Part shown: positions 1-8,752 of the stretch, in pieces
Layout of the letters: every line of letters starts with the position of its first letter
Numbering within the stretch: position 1 is the stretch's first letter
Assembly (NCBI GenBank): GCA_013214705.1
Contig: JABSRZ010000005.1
Span: forward strand, 186,001-250,000
Reading direction: 5' to 3'
Length of the DNA stretch: 64,000 bases
DNA from: Hyphomicrobiales bacterium
GTDB taxonomy: Bacteria; Pseudomonadota; Alphaproteobacteria; Rhizobiales; OSC116
The notes under the pieces: generated by a model
Seen by the model: the letters and a program-made list of their open reading frames with translations, nothing else
Told to the model about the DNA's origin: nothing
Databases searched by the model: none
Made by a program: the position numbers and the translations under genes

Positions 1-1025
1 ACATATTCACCTTTCACAAATGGCAAAGCAAAATTCATCGCCTTGGGTTTGGTTTTGGGGTTAGATTCATGGATCACCAAAAATTCGAAACATTCCGGCA
101 AATTCAATGCCTTTGCGGCGGCCAGCGTTTCGGCATCATCATGTTCGAACAATAATTTTATGTCCAATTTCGAGCGCGGATAATCTAAATTCAGTAAGTT
201 ATTGGTCAGCCGTTCAATAATTCTGGCTTCTTTATATAACGGCACCAATATCGAATAGACCGGCAAGTCGGCTGCATTTAATTTCTGCGCGGCTTGGCTA
301 TTGGCGGTATCTTGTTTGCGGGGCAAAAACAAACTGTATATTTTTAAGGTCGATGCGATGATGAATAACAATGATAACCCAATGCCAACAACATATAGGC
401 TGGCAATGGGCGCGGTAAATAGCCCAACAAAAATGGCGCTTAATAACCCCAGCAATATGACTTTTTGGCTTAGATTTAACCCATGTTTGGCGGTTAATTG
501 CGGCGCTTGGTCGCCCAATAAGTTGGCGGCTTGATGGCACAGCGCAGTTTGATTTTTTTTCATGAATAAATGTCTAAAATCCCGCGCGGTGACGAAAGCC
601 TGCCTCTGTAGAGTGTCCTTATAACCGACATTTTCGCTAAACCCAGCTTGCGGAATCGGCAGTGGTACCACATCTGGCATCGAGCCATAAACCGCATTGA
701 GGCCGCCATAATTGTCTATAAGTTGGTAACCATTTTGTGGATCTAGCTGTTGTTCTAATTGGTATAGATTTTCTGGGTTTTTGGCATTTGCCAGATTTAA
801 AAACTCGAGCTTAATATTGTGCGCCGTGGCGATTGCCATTTGCAGGGGTTTATGGGCAATCAAACCAGTTTTGTACAAATATTCGCCAATATTCTGGCCT
901 TCACTGTCGGCCTGCTTAACACTTTCATCATATTGGGTTTCGGTCAATAACTGGCGGCTAAGTAATATATCTTTTAAGCTCGGCGAAAATTGTTTGTATT
1001 GGTTGCTGTCAGGATCAATATTCAT
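1..1025 (-). CDS. Family 2 glycosyltransferase with T2SSE-N-like domain, partial (3' end outside window)
   Basis: The reading frame runs leftward off the window edge, so only about 341 N-terminal residues are visible. Residues 15-80 resemble the N-terminal domain of type II secretion/pilus ATPases (GspE/MshE). A hydrophobic pair of segments follows at about 188-234. From residue 257 the start of a GT-A type glycosyltransferase is seen (VYSILVPLYKEA, then LLFEHDDAET and SNPKTKPKAMNFALPF), the pattern of processive membrane GT2 enzymes that use nucleotide sugars. The start is the first ATG after an in-frame TAA, with GGA a few bases upstream. The family is usually involved in polysaccharide or surface glycan synthesis; the acceptor is unknown. 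It diverges from the solute-binding protein gene, with 190 bases between them. Confidence 0.8.
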   Translation of the reverse strand, partial: MNIDPDSNQYKQFSPSLKDILLSRQLLTETQYDESVKQADSEGQNIGEYLYKTGLIAHKPLQMAIATAHNIKLEFLNLANAKNPENLYQLEQQLDPQNGYQLIDNYGGLNAVYGSMPDVVPLPIPQAGFSENVGYKDTLQRQAFVTARDFRHLFMKKNQTALCHQAANLLGDQAPQLTAKHGLNLSQKVILLGLLSAIFVGLFTAPIASLYVVGIGLSLLFIIASTLKIYSLFLPRKQDTANSQAAQKLNAADLPVYSILVPLYKEARIIERLTNNLLNLDYPRSKLDIKLLFEHDDAETLAAAKALNLPECFEFLVIHESNPKTKPKAMNFALPFVKGEY

Positions 1026-1215
1026 AAATTCCGGAGCTATATTAAATGTTTACACCAATATAGGTGAATTTAGCGGCGGCAAAACCAACTAAAAAGTTAA
1101 TAATGAGCATTACAATTTATGCGTGTGCAGACGAAATGAAAAATGCTTTGAATTTAATGCAATTTTTGCATATACATAAGAAAGACCGATATTTTAGGCA
1201 ATTTATAAGAATGAT

Positions 1216-2091
1216 ATGAAAATAATTTCAAAATCTATGTTTATTATCGGCGTTTTGGCGGCCTGTTATGGGTTTGCAGCGGCACAAGATGGAGGCATAC
1301 ACAGCCCAGATAACCTTGTTTTGGCTCAAAATAAACCGCTAACAATTTCTGTCATCGGTTTTGGTTATTTTAAAAAACCCAGCCTTGCGCCCCTGCCGCG
1401 CCGCACCTATCGGATATTGGTTGGCAAGGATTACCCGCCCTTTAACTACCGAGACAGCCAAGGCAAAATTACCGGCTTTAATGTCGAAATTGCGCATGCG
1501 CTGTGTGTTGAGCTAAACTTAGCCTGCCAAATTGTGGCCAAAAACTGGCCGACGATAGAGGCCGATTTAGCCAATGACCGCGCCGATTTTGCCGTGGCTT
1601 CACTGTCGATATCACGCAAAAACCTCACCAAGTTCGAAATGACCGGCAAATATTACGATATGCCTGCTAGATTTGTGATCCGCAAAAACAGCAGCTTTGA
1701 TGGCAATGATTTAAGCCAGTTGCGAAATAAAAATATTGGTGTGGTGGCCAATAGCGCGCATGAAGCTTATGCCCAAAGATATTTTTCTGAGGCCAACATC
1801 ACCAGTTATCCAGATTTGAATGTCGCGTTGGACAAGCTAGTGTCGGGCAAATTGCTAACTGTTTTTGCCGATGCCCTCACCACCAAAAATTGGCTGGGCG
1901 GCGAAAACAGCCTCAATTGTTGCGAATATACCGGCGATGATTTTTACGAGCCGCAATTTTTTGGCCAAGGTGCGGCCATCGCATTGCCAAAGGGCAAAAT
2001 CCTATTGCGCGATTGGCTAAATAATGGTCTTGCCACATTATGGGCAACCGGCAGATATGAAGAAATTTACAAACAATATTTCATAAACTAA
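1216..2091 (+). CDS. Periplasmic amino-acid-type solute-binding protein (SBP family 3)
   Basis: 291 residues. The N-terminus has a signal peptide (hydrophobic residues 7-23 ending in AAAQ). The mature part carries the SBP_bac_3 pattern: YRILVGKDYPPFNYRDSQGK, then ITGFNVEIAHAL, and later DFAVASLSISRKN. Such proteins bind polar amino acids or similar small ligands in the periplasm for ABC importers, or act as ligand-binding sensors. No permease or ATPase gene lies beside it, so this is an orphan binding protein and its transport role is inferred from family only. The coding strand points toward the converging hydroxylase gene, 15 bases away. Confidence 0.85.
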   Translation: MKIISKSMFIIGVLAACYGFAAAQDGGIHSPDNLVLAQNKPLTISVIGFGYFKKPSLAPLPRRTYRILVGKDYPPFNYRDSQGKITGFNVEIAHALCVELNLACQIVAKNWPTIEADLANDRADFAVASLSISRKNLTKFEMTGKYYDMPARFVIRKNSSFDGNDLSQLRNKNIGVVANSAHEAYAQRYFSEANITSYPDLNVALDKLVSGKLLTVFADALTTKNWLGGENSLNCCEYTGDDFYEPQFFGQGAAIALPKGKILLRDWLNNGLATLWATGRYEEIYKQYFIN

Positions 2092-2106
2092 CCATTATTT
2101 TTGGCT

Positions 2107-2955
2107 TTACTTGCCACGGGCTTTACTCACGCGTGGATTTTTGCCAACAAATGGGAATTTCAAGCACCAAATAAAATTTTGGGTTTTCTGCCCAGCACTT
2201 TCCTTTAGCCCGATATTAATGTCTTTATCGGCATCATAATTGGCGGTATAGCTGCTAAACAGTCTATCCCATAGGCTTATCGAAAACCCATAATTGCTGT
2301 CAGTTTGTTGCTTATCATCACTATGGTGGATGCGGTGCATATTGGGCGTCACCACAATATATTGCAGATATCTATCAATTCTTTTGCCAAACCGGATGTT
2401 GCTATGGTTAAACAAAGCGCCAGACGATAGGATAAGCTCGAATATCACCACCGCCAAAGCTGGCGCGCCCAACAGGCTAATCAGCACAAATTTGTAAAAC
2501 AGGCTTAAAAATATCTCAATCGGGTGAAACCGCACTGCGGTAGAAACGTCCATCTGCCCATCGCTATGATGCACCCGGTGAAAGCGCCATAAAAACTGCC
2601 ATTTATGCGACAAAACATGCTGCCCATATATCGCCACATCTAGCAATATGACCGACAATATTATGGCCAGAGCGCCATCGATGTTTAGCCAGTTAAATAG
2701 CCCGATATTTTGAGTTTCAATATATAATGCAAACGCCGCCGCCGCGGGTAAATATGAATATTTTACCAAGGCCACGCTAAAAAACGACAGGCCAAAATTT
2801 GTGCCCCAACGAGAATATGTGCGTTGTTTATGGCGGTAAATTGGCCATGCAAATTCTATAACCGCCAGCAAAGCCACCAAACCCACAAATATGTATAATC
2901 TATAATCTTGTAATGTCATGCCGGCACTATAAATCAAAAATTTCATATTGACCAT
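2107..2955 (-). CDS. Fatty acid hydroxylase / sterol desaturase family membrane protein
   Basis: About 282 residues with several membrane segments and the histidine clusters that bind the di-iron centre in this superfamily: HVLSH (about residues 114-118), HRVHH (127-131), NHSN (184-187) and HRIHH (208-212). The family oxidises C-H bonds of lipids at the membrane; the substrate here cannot be read from sequence. A TTG lies one codon upstream of the chosen ATG at 2955; ATGs at 2943 and 2916 are also possible. The gene begins 6 bases after the stop codon of the last MFS gene and is most likely the distal gene of that operon, which suggests a lipid-related or exported substrate for the cluster (inference). 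Confidence 0.85.
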   Translation of the reverse strand: MVNMKFLIYSAGMTLQDYRLYIFVGLVALLAVIEFAWPIYRHKQRTYSRWGTNFGLSFFSVALVKYSYLPAAAAFALYIETQNIGLFNWLNIDGALAIILSVILLDVAIYGQHVLSHKWQFLWRFHRVHHSDGQMDVSTAVRFHPIEIFLSLFYKFVLISLLGAPALAVVIFELILSSGALFNHSNIRFGKRIDRYLQYIVVTPNMHRIHHSDDKQQTDSNYGFSISLWDRLFSSYTANYDADKDINIGLKESAGQKTQNFIWCLKFPFVGKNPRVSKARGK

Positions 2956-2961
2956 CAAATA

Positions 2962-4251
2962 TTAGTGATTGCTAATATAATGGATGCGAGATTGCAAAGT
3001 AATATATATCAAGCTCGCGCCAAACAAGAATACTGAGCCGACTTTCCACGCCATTGCAATGCCAAAAATATCGGCGATATAGCCAATGAATAACATGCCC
3101 ACCAAGCCGCCAAGCCCCTGCATTAACGAGGCAAACGACAATAATGTCGAGCGTTTATCATCAGGTATATGGTCGTGGAATATACTATTATATGGCGAGT
3201 TTATAGAGCCGATAAAAATGGTGTAGATCAACAACAAAGCAACGAATGAATATATATTGGTGGTGGTTGAAATGGCAATAAGGCACAGCGCGCACATAAA
3301 TGTCAACACCCCCAAAGCGTGCGCCATTTTGTGGCCAAAAAATACAATCGTTGGCTTGGCAATCTCCGAACCCAAACCGACCATAAAGAAAAATACAAAG
3401 GTCAGAATGCCGATAATGCTGGCTGCATATTGGTCATTAAGCATCGGCTTTACAAATGGCACCCAAAACGCTTGAAAGGTGAAAAACGCTAGACTGGTGC
3501 AAGCCACACCAATAAGCATACTCGAAATTAACCTGTTGCTAAACCCATAATGACCCGCGTCAGATATAATATTACCCAAGTTAGAAAAACCACCAATAAT
3601 CGCCTTCCTGTTGACTTTATGCGTGGTTTCGATAATCAAATAATGGGTAAATAGCAGCACAAATATACCAAATATTAAACTGCCAATCAATGGCACTTCA
3701 TATTTAGTGATGCCCCAATGCATAAATCTTGCACCAAAAAAATCCACACTAAAGCCACCAATTATAGACGATATGGCCAGCCCGATAGCCCCGGAAAATT
3801 GAGTTTTGGCCAATACCAGTTGGGTCGAATATGTCGGCGCGAGCTGTTTAAATTTTTCGACAAACCAAGCGACAAGCGTGCCCGACATAAGCGCCATGCG
3901 CGCGCTCATAAACACCAAACTCAACATGGTGAGCCAGAAACCATCAAATATAATCAGGGTCGCCACACTGAGCAATAAGGCCACAACAGACAACATAAAC
4001 ACTGGCTTGCGGCCAATGCCATCGGCCAAACCGCCAAGCGGTATTTCCAATATCAATCGAGTGCCGGTAAACACCGCAAACAGTATCGAAATATCAAATA
4101 GGCTAAAACCTCTATCTTGCAAGGTTAGCAACAGCACCACGCTAAACGGGCCAACGCTGGCAGCGTCTATAAACCGATGCAGGCGAAATATCCGCACAAG
4201 TTTTTGCGCATCGGGCGGCAGGTCTTCTAGCGTATAATTAATTTTCATCAT
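2962..4251 (-). CDS. MFS transporter, tandem paralogue 4 (promoter-distal)
   Basis: 429 residues from the ATG at 4251; an upstream ATG at 4272 is open, but the start chosen matches the MM[K/R] start of the paralogues. About 12 hydrophobic helices are seen. MFS motif A is in the loop after helix 2 (GGLADGIGRKPVF). A conserved DDKRSTLLSFAS segment lies in the C-terminal half. It is the most diverged of the four copies (begins KINYTLEDLPPDAQK instead of YxFKELP). The start overlaps the stop of the preceding copy by 14 bases, so translation is probably coupled. Likely a proton-driven drug/metabolite exporter-type carrier; substrate unknown. Confidence 0.9.
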   Translation of the reverse strand: MMKINYTLEDLPPDAQKLVRIFRLHRFIDAASVGPFSVVLLLTLQDRGFSLFDISILFAVFTGTRLILEIPLGGLADGIGRKPVFMLSVVALLLSVATLIIFDGFWLTMLSLVFMSARMALMSGTLVAWFVEKFKQLAPTYSTQLVLAKTQFSGAIGLAISSIIGGFSVDFFGARFMHWGITKYEVPLIGSLIFGIFVLLFTHYLIIETTHKVNRKAIIGGFSNLGNIISDAGHYGFSNRLISSMLIGVACTSLAFFTFQAFWVPFVKPMLNDQYAASIIGILTFVFFFMVGLGSEIAKPTIVFFGHKMAHALGVLTFMCALCLIAISTTTNIYSFVALLLIYTIFIGSINSPYNSIFHDHIPDDKRSTLLSFASLMQGLGGLVGMLFIGYIADIFGIAMAWKVGSVFLFGASLIYITLQSRIHYISNH

Positions 4252-5554
4252 CGCCCTTTTTATGGCTAACAATCGGCATGCTGGCCATGCGCTTGGGCAG
4301 CATAAATAATATGAGGCCAGAAATAATCACCACGATGCCGCTAATTTTCCATGCTGTGCTAATGCCATAAACTTCGGCCACGTAACCCAAACCCAACATG
4401 CCCACAATGCCGCCAAGTTGCTGTATGACGGATTCTAATGACAATAATGTCGAGCGTTTATCATCTGGTATATTTTTGTGAAAAAGACTATCAAGCAGCG
4501 AGCGACGTGTGCCTCTTACAGTGTTAAGAAAGAATAACACCACAGCAAATATATATACATTTTCGGTGAAGCTGAAGCCGATGAGAATCAGCCCTGAAAG
4601 CACGATTATGAATATGAGCGTATTGGCAGTGCGATTATTAAACAGACTGTTTAATGGTGCAGAAAAACTAACACCAATGGCAATGGAAAAGAAATAAACC
4701 GATGTAAGTATGCCAATAATCGACACCGCATATTGGCTGTCTATCATCGGTTCCACAAACACGATCCAATAATTTTCGAGCGCGAAAAAGGCTAAAGAAA
4801 TTAAACCGATAGACAATAACAAAACCGAAACAACGCGATGCTCAAAACCGTATTTTAGCGAGTCGCGTAAAATAACCGGCACATTGGTAAAGCCATTTAT
4901 GATGGCCTGGCGGTTTAACGGGTGGCGGTCTTCTTTAATCAATAAAATCGTATAAATCAGCATAATTATGGAAATGACAAAATTAACCATCAGCGGCGCA
5001 TCATATTTTCCATAACCCAAAACCACCATGTGAGGGCCAAAATAATCGGCAATCAGCCCGCCGATTATAGCCCCAATGGCTAGACCAATGGCCCCACCAA
5101 ATTGAATTTTGGCCAATATCGGCACCGTCCCAAAATCCGGTGCAAATTTGCGAAAAGTTTCGACATACCAAGCATCCAAACTGCCAGATGAGAGCGCGCG
5201 CCCAAAGCCATAAAACGCATAACTTGCAACCGCCGCTTCAAATGTCTGAAAAAACAGCAATGTCAACAAGCCAGCAATATCGGCAAAAACACCTAGTATA
5301 TAAACCGGTTTACGGCCAATGCCATCGGCCAAGCCACCAAGCGGCAATTCAAATAATAAAGCCGTGGCCGAATATGTCGCGGTAATTATGCCAATGTCAA
5401 ACAAGTTAAAACCGCGTTCTTGCAACAATAACACCAGAACAACAAAAGTTATGCCAAACCCACCCCAGCTTAAAAATTGCTGAAATTGGTAGATCCGCAC
5501 ATGTTTGCGCGCCGCAAGTGGTAATTCTTTAAACCGATAATTAGCCCTCATCAT
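4238..5554 (-). CDS. MFS transporter, tandem paralogue 3
   Basis: 438 residues, about 12 membrane helices, with motif A GGLADGIGRKPVY and the shared DDKRSTLLSLESV segment near the C-terminus. Start is the double ATG at 5554 (a TTG one codon upstream is less likely), preceded by AAAAGG. The 5' end overlaps the preceding paralogue by 14 bases, in exactly the same arrangement as the other junctions. Soluble N-terminal residues RFKELPLAARKHVRIYQF are nearly the same as in the next two copies. Function is inferred as an integral inner-membrane transporter of the DHA1-like type; the substrate cannot be read. Confidence 0.9.
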   Translation of the reverse strand: MMRANYRFKELPLAARKHVRIYQFQQFLSWGGFGITFVVLVLLLQERGFNLFDIGIITATYSATALLFELPLGGLADGIGRKPVYILGVFADIAGLLTLLFFQTFEAAVASYAFYGFGRALSSGSLDAWYVETFRKFAPDFGTVPILAKIQFGGAIGLAIGAIIGGLIADYFGPHMVVLGYGKYDAPLMVNFVISIIMLIYTILLIKEDRHPLNRQAIINGFTNVPVILRDSLKYGFEHRVVSVLLLSIGLISLAFFALENYWIVFVEPMIDSQYAVSIIGILTSVYFFSIAIGVSFSAPLNSLFNNRTANTLIFIIVLSGLILIGFSFTENVYIFAVVLFFLNTVRGTRRSLLDSLFHKNIPDDKRSTLLSLESVIQQLGGIVGMLGLGYVAEVYGISTAWKISGIVVIISGLILFMLPKRMASMPIVSHKKGDDEN

Positions 5555-6857
5555 CAACCTTTTCGTGTGCCACCGTCGGCGTATTTGCCATACGCTTGGG
5601 CAATAGGCAATAAATAAGCCCGATTAATGTTATAATAATTCCACTTAGTATCCATGCAGTCGAAATGTCATATAATTCAGCGATATAGCCCAAACTTAAC
5701 ATCCCGATAAGCCCACCAAGTTGGATCACCACCGATTCTAACGACAATAATGTCGAACGTTTATCGTCCGGTACATAATCGTGAAAAATGCTATCCTCAG
5801 GCGCGCCTTGCGCCCCCAGCGCAATGTTGAGTAAAATAAATATCGGCACAAAATAATATACATTCTGGGTAAAGGCTAATGCCAATAACGACAGGCCGGT
5901 CAATACCACCCAAAATATCAGAGTTTTGATATTGCTGCCGCTAAACAGAGTGACAAAAAATGCAGAAACCGCGGCACCCACCGCCATAGAACCAAAATGA
6001 ATGGCGCTAATGATACCAATAATCGACACCGCATAACCACCCACCAACATAGGTTTTACAAATGGCACCCAAAATGTTTCCAGCGTAAAGAAAGCAAGTG
6101 AAAACAGCGCAGTGCTGACCAATAATATAGATATGATTTGATGTTTTGTGGCGTAAAATAATGAGTCTTTTATGATAAAAGGCACATTGGAAAAGCCAGA
6201 TTTTATGGTTGTAACATTGATGGCATGGCTAGTTTCTTGGATGAATATAAGCGTATAAACAATTATTAGTGCGGTTAAGCCGATACTGAAAATTAGCGGC
6301 GCATCATAGGGTCCAAACCCAAAGGGCAAAAGCATCACACCAAGTGTATCGGCCAAAAACCCGCCAAATATAGCGCCCATAGCCAAACCTACGGCACTAC
6401 CAAATTGTATTTTTGCCAATGCGGGCAATGTACCAAAACCGGGCGCAACGTCTCTAAATTTTTCGACAAACCATGCATCCAAAGTGCCGGACCTTAGAGC
6501 GCGTGAAAGACCAAGAATGGCGTAGGCGCAAATGGCAGCTATAAAAGAATGGAATATGAGCAAAATAGTCAGACTCATTATTGCGGCAATGAGCGAGGCG
6601 ATGTAAACTGGTTTGCGGCCAATGCCATCGGCCAAGCCACCCAGCGGCAATTCAAACAATAAAGTGCTGGCCGAAAAAGCTGCCATAATAAGCGAAATAT
6701 CGTATAGATTAAACCCACGTTGCTGCAACAGTAATATGAATATCACTATGCCAATACCCAAACTAACTTGGCTTAAGAATTGTTGAAATTGGTAAATCCG
6801 CACATGTTTTCGTGCCGAGAATGGTAGCTCTTTGAAGCTATAATCAGTCTTCATCAT
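5541..6857 (-). CDS. MFS transporter, tandem paralogue 2
   Basis: 438 residues, about 12 helices, motif A GGLADGIGRKPVY, and the family block DDKRSTLLSLESVV. The ATG pair at 6857 has AAAAGG seven bases upstream and overlaps the previous gene's stop by 14 bases. The C-terminal tail (PKRMANTPTVAHEKVDDEG) is almost the same as those of paralogues 1 and 3, so the shared junction sequence was probably copied with the gene. It is the second gene of a five-gene leftward operon. Confidence 0.9.
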   Translation of the reverse strand: MMKTDYSFKELPFSARKHVRIYQFQQFLSQVSLGIGIVIFILLLQQRGFNLYDISLIMAAFSASTLLFELPLGGLADGIGRKPVYIASLIAAIMSLTILLIFHSFIAAICAYAILGLSRALRSGTLDAWFVEKFRDVAPGFGTLPALAKIQFGSAVGLAMGAIFGGFLADTLGVMLLPFGFGPYDAPLIFSIGLTALIIVYTLIFIQETSHAINVTTIKSGFSNVPFIIKDSLFYATKHQIISILLVSTALFSLAFFTLETFWVPFVKPMLVGGYAVSIIGIISAIHFGSMAVGAAVSAFFVTLFSGSNIKTLIFWVVLTGLSLLALAFTQNVYYFVPIFILLNIALGAQGAPEDSIFHDYVPDDKRSTLLSLESVVIQLGGLIGMLSLGYIAELYDISTAWILSGIIITLIGLIYCLLPKRMANTPTVAHEKVDDEG

Positions 6858-8163
6858 CTACCTTTTCATGTGCCACGATGGGCGCATTTGCCATGCGCTT
6901 GGGCAATACGAACAATATAAGGCCGGAAATAATCACCACAACTCCGCCAATTTTCCACGCTGTAGCAATGCCATAAGTTTCGGCCACATAGCCTAAACTC
7001 AACATGCCGATTAAGCCGCCCAATTGGCCGATAACCGATTGCAACGACAATAATGTCGAGCGTTTGTCATCTGGCACATAATCGTGAAAAATACTTTCGC
7101 CCGGCGCGCCCTGTGCACCAACAAATGCGTTCAGCCCAATCAATACCACCACAAATACATATATATTTGTGGTCATAGATATGCCGATGAAAACCAGCCC
7201 AGATAAGATCACCAAAAATGCCAATGCCTTGGCACTTTGCCCTTTAAACAAAGCCACAACAGGCTCTGCAAATGCTGCGCCAAGCGCAAACGAAAAGAAA
7301 TAGATAGAGCTAACAATGCCGATAAATGAAACCGCATATTGGCTATCTATCATCGGCTTGGCGAAGGGAATCCAAAAAGTTTCGAGCGCAAAGAATGCCA
7401 TAGAAATCAGCCCGACAGAGGCCAGCAAGACCGATATAATTTCATGAGCCACTGCGTAATGATAGGAATTTTTAATCACTTCGGGTACGCTGGCAAAACC
7501 GGCCTTTATGCTGGCGCTGTTAATCGGGTGTCGGTCTTCTTTGATCAAAAATATATTAAACAATAAAACAATAACCCCAATCGCCAAAGCCCCAAAAAGC
7601 GGTGCATCAAACACGCCATAGCCATTGGCCACAAACTGAGCGCCAAAATAGTCGGCCATAAAGCCGCCAGAAACTGCGCCAATTGCCAAACCACAGGCGC
7701 TAGCAAATTGGGATTTTGCCAATATAGGCACAGTGCCAAATTTAGGCGCAAGCCGCCTAAATACCTCAATATACCATGCATCCATAGTGCCAGAAGTGAG
7801 TGCCCGACCTAAACCAAATAAACTAAAACTCAGAGCCGTAAACATGTAGGATTGAAAATATAGCAAAATCAAAATGCTGCCAAGATTTGCAAATATCGAA
7901 GCGATAAACACCGGTTTGCGGCCAATGCCATCGGCCAGACCTCCAAGCGGCAATTCAAATATTAAGGTGGTGGCCGAAAACACGCCCATTAAAATCGCGA
8001 TGTCAAATAGGTTAAAGCCGCGCTCTTGCAGCATCAACACCATTATTACCAAAAACACGCCCAAGCCACCCCAATTTAAAAACTCATGAACCTGAAACAG
8101 CCGCACATGTTTACGCGCCGCAAGGGGCAAGTTTTTAAATTTATATTTCACTTGCTTTTGCAT
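6844..8163 (-). CDS. MFS transporter, tandem paralogue 1 (promoter-proximal)
   Basis: 439 residues, about 12 helices, motif A GGLADGIGRKPVF, and DDKRSTLLSLQSVIG near the end. First gene of the leftward array: it begins at an ATG at 8163, with only 70 bases between it and the divergent Nudix gene, so the operon promoter must lie in or overlap that gap. Unlike the copies downstream it starts with MQKQVKYKFKNLP rather than a double Met. It is close to paralogue 3 in its first 60 residues. General role: secondary active transporter in the inner membrane. Confidence 0.9.
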   Translation of the reverse strand: MQKQVKYKFKNLPLAARKHVRLFQVHEFLNWGGLGVFLVIMVLMLQERGFNLFDIAILMGVFSATTLIFELPLGGLADGIGRKPVFIASIFANLGSILILLYFQSYMFTALSFSLFGLGRALTSGTMDAWYIEVFRRLAPKFGTVPILAKSQFASACGLAIGAVSGGFMADYFGAQFVANGYGVFDAPLFGALAIGVIVLLFNIFLIKEDRHPINSASIKAGFASVPEVIKNSYHYAVAHEIISVLLASVGLISMAFFALETFWIPFAKPMIDSQYAVSFIGIVSSIYFFSFALGAAFAEPVVALFKGQSAKALAFLVILSGLVFIGISMTTNIYVFVVVLIGLNAFVGAQGAPGESIFHDYVPDDKRSTLLSLQSVIGQLGGLIGMLSLGYVAETYGIATAWKIGGVVVIISGLILFVLPKRMANAPIVAHEKVDDED

Positions 8164-8233
8164 TAAGAATCACCGACCAATAAAGTAAAACTTCAGCTTA
8201 TGAGTTTAGTTAAATTATAACAAGGCAATTTAA

Positions 8234-8752
8234 ATGCGCATCAGAAAATCGGTCAGATTGCTGATATTGAACGGTAAAAACCAAACCTTATTAAGCCGTT
8301 ATCAAGGTCTGGACATTCACGAACCCGGACATGCACCTTTAGGTAGCCACTGGGAAACCATTGGTGGTGGCATAGATGCTGGCGAAACTTTGTTAGACGC
8401 CGCATGGCGCGAAGCTTATGAAGAATCTGGGTTAACGACCGAAGATATAGACATTGGCGTGGTGATCTGGCAAGGCCAAAATGAGGTGGTTTATAATGGC
8501 GAACATTTGGCCACCCACCATACCTATATGTTGGCGCGTATGAAACGCGATATCGCCGCTGATGCCCTTATTCCGCAAGGCCTAACGCCAGAAGAATTAG
8601 GCTTTATGACTGGCTTTAAATGGTGGTCGGCAGAAGAACTTGAATTCACCACGGAAAATATTATTCCGCCGGCGTTACGAGTTGAATTGCCCAAAATCAT
8701 CTCAGGCAATATCCCTACAACGCCGCTTAAGTTAAATCTAAAATTCGGCTAG
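8234..8752 (+). CDS. Nudix hydrolase
   Basis: 172 residues. A complete Nudix box is present (GGIDAGETLLDAAWREAYEE followed by SGL), fitting GX5EX7REUXEEXGU, so the metal-binding glutamates are intact. The N-terminus RKSVRLLILN is the usual first strand of the fold. The family cleaves nucleoside diphosphates linked to other groups; the specific substrate is unknown. The stop codon overlaps the stop of the convergent helicase gene by 4 bases (shared CTAG). It starts 70 bases from the divergent MFS operon and could be co-regulated with it from the shared gap. Confidence 0.9.
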   Translation: MRIRKSVRLLILNGKNQTLLSRYQGLDIHEPGHAPLGSHWETIGGGIDAGETLLDAAWREAYEESGLTTEDIDIGVVIWQGQNEVVYNGEHLATHHTYMLARMKRDIAADALIPQGLTPEELGFMTGFKWWSAEELEFTTENIIPPALRVELPKIISGNIPTTPLKLNLKFG

